Positions 1-5,619 of a stretch of DNA of 7,723 nucleotides are shown piece by piece. The DNA lies in assembly GCA_023387715.1 (NCBI GenBank), contig JAEWHQ010000274.1, forward strand, positions 1-7,723. Reading direction: 5' to 3'. Below the pieces are notes generated by a model. That model worked only from the letters and a program-made list of their open reading frames with translations. It was not told the origin of the DNA and searched no databases. The position numbers were made by a program, and so were the translations under genes. Numbering within the stretch: the first letter of the stretch is position 1; each line of letters opens with the position of its first letter. The stretch comes from Pseudomonadota bacterium (GTDB lineage: Bacteria > Pseudomonadota > Alphaproteobacteria > Rhizobiales > Rhizobiaceae).

Positions 1-819
1 CGTCTCAGCCGGTTGGAAGAACGCTTAGGCACAAGGCTTTTGCAGCGCACAACCCGCCAGATTGCACTGACCGAAGCAGGTCAAGGCTATTATGAGCGGA
101 TCTTAGGTATTTTGGCCGGTATTGAAGAAGCGGAAGATTTTGTAGCGCGGCGCTCGCAAGATGCGCGCGGCACATTAAAAATCTCAGTTCCCACCTCTTT
201 TGGCCGTATGCATATCGCACCGCATCTTGAGCCCTTCATGCGGGAAAATTCCGACCTCACCATCAATATGATGCTGTCGGATGAACTGGTTGATATTGTC
301 GGCGACGGCTACGATCTGGCCATCCGTATCGGTGAATTATCCGATTCGACCCTTGTGGCGCGCAGACTTGCGCCAGTCACACGCATCTTGGTGGCCTCGC
401 CGCATTATATTGCCACGCGCGGCATGCCGCAGACATTTGATGATTTAGACCAGCATTCTTGTCTGGCGCCGCATAATAATGAAGCATGGCGCTTAGAAGG
501 CCCTGACGGCCCTGTCGTATTGCGTCCTTCCGGCCCGTTGCAAACCAATTCCAGCGAAGTGGTGCGCGAAGCGGTACTCGCCGGTATCGGCATTGCCCAA
601 CGCTCTACCTGGGATATAGGCCCTGAGCTCGCCGCCGGTAAACTGGTGCAGGTACTGCCTGCCTACACAGCCTCGCGCAATGTGGCGATCCATGCAGTTT
701 ATCCATCACGCCAGTTTCTGCCTGCCAAAGTGCGGCTGTTTATCGATTATCTGGCCGAACTTTATGGCACCGTCCCCTATTGGGACAGCGGCATTTACCC
801 TGAACATCACAAGAAATAA
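1..819 (+). CDS. LysR-family transcriptional regulator, 5'-truncated
   Basis: The reading frame is open from the first base, so the gene begins upstream of the window; 272 residues are visible of an expected 300 or so. The first 30 visible residues are the end of a LysR winged helix-turn-helix: RLSRLEERLGTRLLQRTTRQ followed by IALTEAG, which is the family pattern just after the recognition helix. A TTG at 13 could be taken as a start, but the helix-turn-helix clearly runs through it. A linker helix (about residues 30-55) leads to the periplasmic-binding-protein-like effector domain, starting near GTLKISVPTSFGR. The overall look is that of the CrgA-like LysR subgroup. It should act as a cytoplasmic DNA-binding oligomer responding to an unknown small molecule. 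The next gene starts 35 bases downstream on the same strand, so the two may be cotranscribed. The target genes are not identifiable; LysR regulators often control a divergent neighbour, which would lie to the left. Confidence 0.93.
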   Translation, partial: RLSRLEERLGTRLLQRTTRQIALTEAGQGYYERILGILAGIEEAEDFVARRSQDARGTLKISVPTSFGRMHIAPHLEPFMRENSDLTINMMLSDELVDIVGDGYDLAIRIGELSDSTLVARRLAPVTRILVASPHYIATRGMPQTFDDLDQHSCLAPHNNEAWRLEGPDGPVVLRPSGPLQTNSSEVVREAVLAGIGIAQRSTWDIGPELAAGKLVQVLPAYTASRNVAIHAVYPSRQFLPAKVRLFIDYLAELYGTVPYWDSGIYPEHHKK

Positions 820-854
820 TCGCCCTCACCTGATTTTGAAGTAAAGCTTGATCC

Positions 855-1664
855 ATGACAGAGACCAACAGCGCCACGATCTTTACCACTATCAAATCGA
901 GCAAAACCTCGGATGAAGTGGTGCGCCAGATTGAGGCTCTGATTTTGGAAGGCGTGCTGCGCGGTGGTGATCGCCTGCCTTCAGAACGCGAACTAGCCTT
1001 GCAGTTTGATGTCTCCCGCCCGATTTTGCGTGATGCCTTAAAGCAGCTGGAGCTTTCCGGTCTGGTGGTTACCCGTCATGGTGACGGCACATCCATTGCC
1101 AATGTCATCGGGCAGGTTTTCAGCGAACCGGTGGTAAAACTTTTTCCAGCCCACCATAAAGCAGCAGCGGATTATCTTGAATATCGCCGCGAAATCGAAA
1201 GCATTGCCGCACAATATGCGGCAGAACGCGCCACCAGCGCCGACAAAGCCTTGCTCACCGATTTGATGGAGGGCATGGAAAAAGCGCATCTGGCTAAAGA
1301 CTATGCGCTGGAAGCAAAGCTGGATGTTGAGTTTCACAATGCTATCGGCGAATGCGCCCATAATATTGTGCTCTTGCACACATTGCGCTCTTGCTATCAG
1401 CTTTTGAATGACGGTGTTTTTTATAATCGCAGCATTGTCTATGACAGTGCGGAATCATCCACCCGCCTGCTTGATCAGCACAAAGCGATTTATCTCGCCA
1501 TCATGGCCGCAGACAAAGAAGCCGCCGCCAAAGCCGCTGCTTCACATATTCGTTTTCTGGAAGTGCAGATGGATAAAAAGCAGCGCGCCATGATGCGCGA
1601 AAGAACTGCTCAATTGCGTGCCCTGCAAAGAGGTGTCGCAACAGAAAGCCCTATTCACGATTAA
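855..1664 (+). CDS. GntR-family transcriptional regulator (FadR subfamily, FCD domain)
   Basis: This 269-residue protein has the two-domain layout of FadR/PdhR-type regulators. Residues 21-81 are a GntR winged helix: EVVRQIEALI, then GGDRLPSERELA, VSRPILRDALKQLE and a wing near TRHGDGTS. Residues about 105-240 form an all-helical FCD effector domain. Its usual metal or ligand residues appear to be D157 and H161 (LDVEFHNAIGE), H209 (LLDQHKAI) and H231 (ASHIRFLE). Such proteins bind DNA as dimers and are typically released or switched by an organic acid or sugar acid; PdhR, LldR and uronate regulators share the layout, and I cannot choose among them. The ATG at 855 fits the usual N-terminal extension of about 20 residues, although no strong Shine-Dalgarno precedes it. 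It follows the LysR gene by 35 bases and converges with the small minus-strand gene at 1690-1830. Length and domains look intact. Confidence 0.93.
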   Translation: MTETNSATIFTTIKSSKTSDEVVRQIEALILEGVLRGGDRLPSERELALQFDVSRPILRDALKQLELSGLVVTRHGDGTSIANVIGQVFSEPVVKLFPAHHKAAADYLEYRREIESIAAQYAAERATSADKALLTDLMEGMEKAHLAKDYALEAKLDVEFHNAIGECAHNIVLLHTLRSCYQLLNDGVFYNRSIVYDSAESSTRLLDQHKAIYLAIMAADKEAAAKAAASHIRFLEVQMDKKQRAMMRERTAQLRALQRGVATESPIHD

Positions 1665-1678
1665 GCAAACAGGGCTTT
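1645..1678 (+). terminator. Weak candidate hairpin at the end of the GntR gene
   Basis: AAAGCCCT at 1645-1652 is a perfect inverted match to AGGGCTTT at 1671-1678, with an 18-base loop that holds the stop codon of the GntR gene. The right arm ends in TTT but runs into A-rich sequence, not a long T tract, so this is a poor intrinsic terminator for the plus strand. It lies in the short gap between two convergent genes, where a terminator is expected. Confidence 0.3.
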
Positions 1679-1689
1679 AAAAATTAAGA

Positions 1690-1830
1690 TTAATGACGGT
1701 GTGAAACCGAAACACCGTAACCGTCGCTGGAAACCTGATCACCGGCATCTACGGAAAAAATACCTGCTGCCATGAAAACGATACTGGAAAGCATCAATAC
1801 GGTTACTAAAGTCGCGTGTTTAACGGTCAT
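1690..1830 (-). CDS. Small single-span membrane or secreted protein, 46 residues, unknown function
   Basis: The minus strand reads ATG at 1830 to TAA at 1690-1692 and encodes 46 residues. The protein starts MTVKHATLVTVLMLSS, continues IVFMAAGIFSVDAGDQ and ends VSSDGYGVSVSHRH. A short basic N-terminus (K4, H5) precedes a hydrophobic stretch from about residue 6 to 26, then a polar glycine/serine-rich tail. It could be an inner-membrane anchor with a periplasmic tail or a signal peptide; a cut after VFMAA or near FSVDAG is conceivable but not certain. GAGAG (1840-1844) lies nine bases before the ATG and serves as a plausible Shine-Dalgarno. The gene is convergent with the GntR gene 25 bases away. 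A hairpin at its own 3' end could terminate it, and a perfect inverted repeat lies in its upstream region. I do not recognise the family. The signal-like composition and the ribosome site make it likely real, but conservation has not been tested. Confidence 0.62.
   Translation of the reverse strand: MTVKHATLVTVLMLSSIVFMAAGIFSVDAGDQVSSDGYGVSVSHRH
1696..1718 (-). terminator. Candidate terminator overlapping the 3' end of the small minus-strand gene
   Basis: Read on the minus strand, ACGGTGT (1712-1718) pairs perfectly with ACACCGT (1696-1702) around a nine-base loop. It is followed by the stop codon and a T-rich run, CTTAATTTTT, at about 1679-1688. The hairpin lies within the last codons of the 46-codon gene. 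The stem is short (7 bp) and the T-rich tail begins several bases late, so termination is possible, not certain. Confidence 0.35.
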
Positions 1831-1876
1831 CTTTTAAAACTCTCGGGCATCAATTCATGTGGGGGATTTGGCTTTA

Positions 1877-1928
1877 TCAAACAGGATCACGACCACCGGA
1901 CTAAATGCGGCTTTGTCATCCTGTTTGA
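1877..1928. repeat. Perfect 11-base inverted repeat, possible leader stem-loop
   Basis: TCAAACAGGAT at 1877-1887 is the exact reverse complement of ATCCTGTTTGA at 1918-1928, with 30 bases between. On the minus strand the interior can add a GAC/GTC pairing and a small CCG/CGG hairpin, giving an extended irregular stem-loop. It ends 46 bases upstream of the small gene's ATG, so it may lie in that gene's 5' leader. Neither side has a T tract, so it does not look like an intrinsic terminator. Confidence 0.6.
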
Positions 1929-2024
1929 AAAACCCATGAGCCAGTTACAATGCAAAAAGATTACCGGCAACTAAACCAACAGCACTTATGCAGTAGTTTG
2001 TAGTACCCAGCACAAATAACAGGG

Positions 2025-2056
2025 GGGCTGTGGCAAGCTTGCAACGAAAACAGCCC
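2025..2056. repeat. 7-base inverted repeat with internal palindrome
   Basis: GGGCTGT at 2025-2031 pairs with ACAGCCC at 2050-2056 around an 18-base loop. The loop contains the 10-base palindrome GCAAGCTTGC (2033-2042). Neither strand shows a clean T tract directly after it. Role unknown; a folded RNA element is possible. Confidence 0.4.
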
Positions 2057-2091
2057 GGTTGTGGTTAATTTAATGTATCAATTTTCATAGT

Positions 2092-2126
2092 CTGCATGGC
2101 CCTCATGCAGTGAGTGCGCATTTTTT
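2092..2126 (+). terminator. Imperfect terminator-like hairpin upstream of rsmE
   Basis: CTGCATG (2092-2098) pairs perfectly with CATGCAG (2104-2110) around a five-base loop. A T6 run follows at 2121-2126, ten bases after the stem. The gap makes it a weak intrinsic terminator. No gene to its left on this strand obviously needs one, so a short non-coding transcript or chance are both possible. Confidence 0.25.
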
Positions 2127-2221
2127 AAAACCGGCACCGGCACATTCAGCTATTGATTCCTTTTCGCACACTAAAAAGCCGCTCTTGACCTGCCCGCATG
2201 CTTTCTGCCATCGATAATTTC

Positions 2222-2956
2222 ATGAGAGCAAATTACAAAATGCAACGATTATATCTGGATGCCGACTTTGCCGCAGATGCGGTAATTGAAGCACCAACTG
2301 AGGCTGCCCATTATCTGACCCATGTGCTGCGTATGAAAGCAGATGCACAGGTACTGGTTTTCAATGGCCGCGATGGTGAGTGGAAGGCAACCCTCAAACC
2401 TGAGGGCAAAAAGCGCCTGCACCTGCAAATCAATGAGCAAACACGGGTGCAGCCGGAAGCATCAAAACTGATTTATTGCTTTGCTCCGCTCAAGCAAGGG
2501 CGCCTTGATTACATGGTACAAAAGGCCGTGGAGATGGGTGCAGGTGTTTTGCAGCCTGTCATTACCCAGCACACACAAGTGCCCAAACTGGGCATCGACC
2601 GTATCAAGGCCAATGCAACAGAAGCTGCCGAACAATGCGGCAATTTAAGTCTGCCGGAATGCCGTGAGGCTTTGCGTTTTGATGCATTTTTAGAGCAATG
2701 GGACACATCCGTGCCGCTGATTTTTTGCGATGAAGGGCACGAATCAAACAATCCCTTGGAGCAGCTGCAAGCACTGCCGCGCGGTACTTATGGAATTATT
2801 ATTGGGCCAGAGGGTGGTTTTTCGGAAAGCGAACGCCAATATCTGCATAACCAACCCTTTGTGACCTCAATCCCGCTAGGACCCAGAATTTTGCGTGCAG
2901 ATACAGCAGCCGTTGCAGCCCTCACTCTTGTTCAGGCCGTTTTAGGTGATTGGTAA
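2222..2956 (+). CDS. rsmE: 16S rRNA (uracil(1498)-N3)-methyltransferase RsmE
   Basis: RsmE is a SPOUT-class enzyme that uses S-adenosylmethionine to methylate N3 of U1498 in 16S rRNA, at the decoding region of the assembled small subunit. An N-terminal PUA-like domain (AAHYLTHVLRMKADAQVLVFNGRDGEW) comes first. The knotted methyltransferase domain has CFAPLKQGRLDYMVQKAVEMG (about residues 86-106), TEAAEQCG (133-140), IIGPEGGFSESE (193-204) and LGPRILRADTAAVAAL (219-234), all expected SAM-site motifs. Length is 244 residues, usual for the family. Three in-frame ATGs compete: 2198, 2222 and 2240. I chose 2222 because relatives, as I recall them, begin MRANYKMQRL or similar; 2240 has a GAGAG at 2224-2228 that could act as its ribosome site. 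The protein is cytoplasmic. gshA follows after 127 bases on the same strand, an association I recall from other rhizobia. No clear terminator separates them. Confidence 0.95.
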   Translation: MRANYKMQRLYLDADFAADAVIEAPTEAAHYLTHVLRMKADAQVLVFNGRDGEWKATLKPEGKKRLHLQINEQTRVQPEASKLIYCFAPLKQGRLDYMVQKAVEMGAGVLQPVITQHTQVPKLGIDRIKANATEAAEQCGNLSLPECREALRFDAFLEQWDTSVPLIFCDEGHESNNPLEQLQALPRGTYGIIIGPEGGFSESERQYLHNQPFVTSIPLGPRILRADTAAVAALTLVQAVLGDW

Positions 2957-3024
2957 GATATGCTCATTTTACAAGGTCACATTTTTCCGCAACACAGTGT
3001 TTAATCGAAATAGGCTTGCTTGAT

Positions 3025-3054
3025 TTGACAATTGCGTCCTATCACTCAACTAAT
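3025..3054 (+). promoter_or_regulatory. Candidate sigma-70-type promoter of gshA
   Basis: A perfect -35 box, TTGACA, at 3025-3030 is followed after 18 bases by ACTAAT (3049-3054), which matches four of six -10 bases. Transcription would start near 3061, about 23 bases before the gshA ATG. An 11-base dyad, AACACAGTGTT, at 2991-3001 lies 23 bases upstream of the -35 box and could be an operator, though it is short enough to be chance. The promoter would let gshA be expressed separately from rsmE. Confidence 0.45.
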
Positions 3055-3083
3055 CGCATCTATTAATTTAAGGATCGGACAGC

Positions 3084-4457
3084 ATGGCGCGCGATACAAC
3101 TGACGAGACAGCTATCTCGGGCGTTGAAGACTTAGCTCTTTATTTGGCCGACGGCTGCAAGCCGAAAGACAAATGGCGCATTGGTACCGAGCACGAAAAA
3201 TTTCCATTTTATGCTCATGAAAACAGCCCTGTTCCTTATGAAGGCGACAAAGGCATTAAAGCGATCCTTGACGGTATGCAGGCCAAGCTTGGCTGGGAGC
3301 CGATCATCGACGAAGGCAATATTATCGGCCTCGTCGAGCCAACCGGTCAGGGTGCAATCTCACTGGAACCGGGCGGTCAGTTCGAGCTTTCCGGTGCTCC
3401 GGTTTCTAGCATTCACCAGACCTGCCGCGAAGTAAATGCGCATCTGGCACAGGTGCGTGAAATTGCCGAACCGCTTGGCATCCGCTTTCTAGGGCTCGGC
3501 GGCAGCCCGAAATGGACATTGGCAGAAACGCCTGTCATGCCAAAGTCACGCTATAAAATCATGACCAATTATATGCCTAAAGTGGGAACACAAGGGCTGG
3601 ACATGATGTATCGCACCTCCACCATTCAGGTGAATTTGGACTTCTCGTCTGAAACGGATATGCGCCGCAAAATGCAGGTTTCGATGAAACTGCAATCTGT
3701 CGCAACGGCCCTTTTTGCCGCCTCTCCGTTTACCGAAGGCAAGCCAAACGGCCTGCAATCATGGCGCTCTGACATCTGGCGCGATACTGATAATCAGCGT
3801 TCCGGCGTTCTGCCATTCGTCTTCTCGGAAAATTTCGGTTTTGCCGATTATGCCGAATGGGCGCTTGATGTGCCGATGTATTTCATCCTGCGTAATGGCC
3901 ATTATCATGACTGCACCCATGTGACCTTCCGCCAGTTTATGAATGGCGCATTGAAGGGTGAAGTAGCTGATCCGGTGCCAAATCAGGGCGACTGGGCAAA
4001 CCATATCTCCACGCTTTTCCCTGAAGTACGCTTGAAGCGCTTCCTCGAAATGCGCGGTGCCGATGGCGGCCCTTGGCGTCGTATTTGTGCACTTCCGGCC
4101 TATTGGGTTGGCCTTCTCTATGATGAAGAAGCGCTGGATGCAGCTGAACAGCTCACCAAAGACTGGACCTATGAAGAAGTGCTCGCACTTCGCAACATCG
4201 TTCCGGCACAAGGTCTGCACAGCCCGTTCCGTGGCCACAAGCTGCATGAAATTGCCCGTGAGACGCTCACCATTTCCAAGCTCGGCCTGAAAAACCGCAA
4301 CAAACTTAATAATGACGGCTTCGACGAAACCTGTTTCATCGCGCCATTGGAAGAAGTTATTGCCCGTGGCAGCACCGAAGCTGAAAAAATGTTGGAAGCA
4401 TATCACTCTGTCTGGGGCGGCTCCATCGACCCGATTTTCCTCGAATATGCTTATTAA
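3084..4457 (+). CDS. gshA: Glutamate-cysteine ligase (GCS2 family, plant/alphaproteobacterial type)
   Basis: The enzyme joins L-glutamate to L-cysteine with ATP, making gamma-glutamylcysteine, the first and normally rate-limiting step of glutathione synthesis in the cytoplasm. The 457-residue length fits the plant/proteobacterial class, shorter than the E. coli enzyme. Visible family motifs include WRIGTEHEKF (31-40), SLEPGGQFELSG (93-104), MMYRTSTIQVNLDF (174-187), the FVFSENFGFADYAEWALDVP segment (245-264), FLEMRGADGG (320-329) and a C-terminal FIAPLEEVIARG. The charged residues in the first three should line the substrate, ATP and metal sites. The start is well supported: AGGA at 3071-3074 lies nine bases before the ATG. 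A candidate promoter precedes it and a strong terminator follows 34 bases after the stop, so it is probably a one-gene unit. Glutathione synthetase (gshB) is not in the window. The next gene is an LsrB/VtlR-like regulator, which may be relevant because LsrB is reported to act on gshA in Sinorhizobium. Confidence 0.96.
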   Translation: MARDTTDETAISGVEDLALYLADGCKPKDKWRIGTEHEKFPFYAHENSPVPYEGDKGIKAILDGMQAKLGWEPIIDEGNIIGLVEPTGQGAISLEPGGQFELSGAPVSSIHQTCREVNAHLAQVREIAEPLGIRFLGLGGSPKWTLAETPVMPKSRYKIMTNYMPKVGTQGLDMMYRTSTIQVNLDFSSETDMRRKMQVSMKLQSVATALFAASPFTEGKPNGLQSWRSDIWRDTDNQRSGVLPFVFSENFGFADYAEWALDVPMYFILRNGHYHDCTHVTFRQFMNGALKGEVADPVPNQGDWANHISTLFPEVRLKRFLEMRGADGGPWRRICALPAYWVGLLYDEEALDAAEQLTKDWTYEEVLALRNIVPAQGLHSPFRGHKLHEIARETLTISKLGLKNRNKLNNDGFDETCFIAPLEEVIARGSTEAEKMLEAYHSVWGGSIDPIFLEYAY

Positions 4458-4460
4458 GAT

Positions 4461-4479
4461 ACTGATTTAATTTATCAGT
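4461..4479 (+). repeat. Short hairpin directly after gshA
   Basis: ACTGAT (4461-4466) pairs with ATCAGT (4474-4479) around a seven-base loop, three bases after the gshA stop codon. It is followed by TCTGTTTT, so it might assist termination or protect the mRNA 3' end ahead of the stronger hairpin at 4492. The stem is only six A/T-rich pairs. Confidence 0.3.
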
Positions 4480-4491
4480 TCTGTTTTGACG

Positions 4492-4529
4492 AAGGCCAGA
4501 CAACCGCTAACCGGTTATCTGGCCTTTTT
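4492..4529 (+). terminator. Strong Rho-independent terminator of gshA
   Basis: AAGGCCAGA (4492-4500) pairs with TCTGGCCTT (4518-4526). After one mismatch the stem continues inside with AACCG (4502-4506) and CGGTT (4512-4516), closing on a five-base loop. The right arm runs directly into TTTTT (4525-4529). This is the best-formed intrinsic terminator in the window and ends gshA transcription before the next gene. Confidence 0.85.
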
Positions 4530-4548
4530 CGTGCTACAATTAGGCTCA

Positions 4549-4577
4549 TTGATTTATCACAAAAATAGATAGATTAT
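4549..4577 (+). promoter_or_regulatory. Candidate promoter of the LysR gene with an embedded LysR-type site
   Basis: TTGATT (4549-4554) and GATTAT (4572-4577) are separated by exactly 17 bases, and each matches four of six sigma-70 consensus bases. Transcription would start near 4584, leaving a leader of about 30 bases. The spacer holds TATC-N9-GATA (4555-4571), which contains ATC-N9-GAT (4556-4570) and therefore the general LysR T-N11-A pattern. A regulator bound between the -35 and -10 boxes would block RNA polymerase, so autorepression is a reasonable inference. Confidence 0.45.
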
Positions 4578-4613
4578 CGCCGTTCAATAATAATAAAAAC
4601 GGATATATAGGCA

Positions 4614-5567
4614 ATGAATACTCCGCTCGATCTGGATCAGCTGCAAACCTTCATTGCAATTGCTGACAGCGGCAGTTTTACGCGTGCCGCAGAGACGATT
4701 TTTAAAACCCAGTCTGCCGTTTCCATGCAAATGCGCCGTCTGGAAGAACGTATCGATAAGCCGCTTTTTGAGCGCGACGGCCGCAATAACCGCCTGACCG
4801 AAGATGGTCAGAAGCTGTTGATCTATGCGCGCCGCATGCTTCGCCTCAGCCATGAAGCAATTGCTTCTTTTGACGACCAGCAGTTGGAAGGCCACATCCG
4901 CATCGGCATGCCGGATGATTATGCTGACCGTTTTCTGCCTGAGATTATGGCGCGTTTTTCGCGTTCCAATCCACGTATTGAGCTGTCAGTTGTCTGCGAG
5001 CCATCCATCAATCTTAATGAACTGATCAAGAAGGGCGAATTGGACATTGCACTGGTGACCCAATGCGATCAGGTACGCCCATCAGAAATTTTGCGAACTG
5101 AGCCGTTATTATGGGTCTCCTCCGCCAGCCATAATATTCATGAAGCGGAAGTGCTGCCTCTGGCGGTCGGGCGCACCACATGCGTTTGGCGCCGCTCAGC
5201 CATTCATGCTTTGGTGGAAGCGCAACGCGATTATCGCATCCTGTTTACCAGCTGGTCGGCAAGCGTTTTAAGCGCTGCAGTGCTGGCAGGTCTTGCTGTT
5301 GCTGTGCTGCCTGAATGTGCGCTGCGCCCGGGCATGCGCGTGCTGACCGAAGCTGAAGGCTTTGCACAATTGCCAAAATTCGGCATCGGCATTTTGCGTG
5401 GTGCCAGCAAACAGGCCGCCATTATGGATGCGCTGGTGCAGCACATTGTGGCAAGTCTTGAAACAATTTCTGCGCCACCCATTACATCGCTCAACCCCGA
5501 GCGCCAATTGGCAAACCATCAAAAGCAAAAGAAGAGCAACACACATTATCTGGCGATAGACTGGTAA
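4614..5567 (+). CDS. LysR-family transcriptional regulator, LsrB/VtlR-like
   Basis: Residues 6-65 are a complete LysR helix-turn-helix: [40 protein letters not shown], then [16 protein letters not shown] linker helix follows, and from about residue 93 the effector domain begins with [19 protein letters not shown]. The full 317 residues fit the family. [18 protein letters not shown] resembles the LrhA-like group that includes rhizobial LsrB and Brucella VtlR; this is from memory and not an alignment. LsrB is reported as a redox-responsive regulator acting through cysteines. Here all four cysteines (128, 151, 190, 235) are in the effector domain. The ATG at 4614 gives a normal N-terminus, with GGA at 4601-4603 as a modest ribosome site. 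The last 27 residues or so are polar, rich in Gln and Lys, and look variable. It is insulated from gshA by a terminator, has its own candidate promoter, and is followed by xseA after 52 bases, so readthrough into xseA is possible. Confidence 0.93.
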   Translation: MNTPLDLDQLQTFIAIADSGSFTRAAETIFKTQSAVSMQMRRLEERIDKPLFERDGRNNRLTEDGQKLLIYARRMLRLSHEAIASFDDQQLEGHIRIGMPDDYADRFLPEIMARFSRSNPRIELSVVCEPSINLNELIKKGELDIALVTQCDQVRPSEILRTEPLLWVSSASHNIHEAEVLPLAVGRTTCVWRRSAIHALVEAQRDYRILFTSWSASVLSAAVLAGLAVAVLPECALRPGMRVLTEAEGFAQLPKFGIGILRGASKQAAIMDALVQHIVASLETISAPPITSLNPERQLANHQKQKKSNTHYLAIDW

Positions 5568-5619
5568 TTCATGCGCCTCACAGCTTGACCTTAAAGCGCA
5601 AAAACTGGCCAATAGGCAT

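Larger units (their letters stand above)
1831..2221. other. Gene-poor region with several inverted repeats
   Basis: No convincing protein-coding frame lies here: the longest ATG-started frames I translated by hand have 12-18 codons and lack a ribosome site. The region contains three inverted repeats (1877-1928, 2025-2056, 2092-2110), a tandem CCGGCA-CCGGCA at about 2131-2142 and a T6 run at 2121-2126. It should contain the promoter of the small minus-strand gene and that of rsmE. I could not place either confidently: TTGACC at 2185-2190 and GATAAT at 2213-2218 look like promoter boxes for rsmE, but they are 22 bases apart, too far for one normal sigma-70 promoter. Confidence 0.6.

Noticed and set aside
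1038..1379. 113-codon minus-strand frame
   Set aside because: It lies inside the GntR regulator, opposite its conserved domains, with no independent support.
3759..4406. 215-codon open frame on the minus strand
   Set aside because: It is fully antisense to gshA, which has strong motif support, a ribosome site and a terminator. The translation looks like no known protein and reflects codon bias on the other strand.
4458..4613. Possible AbcR-type small RNA next to the LsrB/VtlR-like gene
   Set aside because: AbcR RNAs lie near this regulator in some rhizobia, but the gap here contains only the gshA terminator and the LysR promoter. I see no CUCCCA-type anti-Shine-Dalgarno loop.
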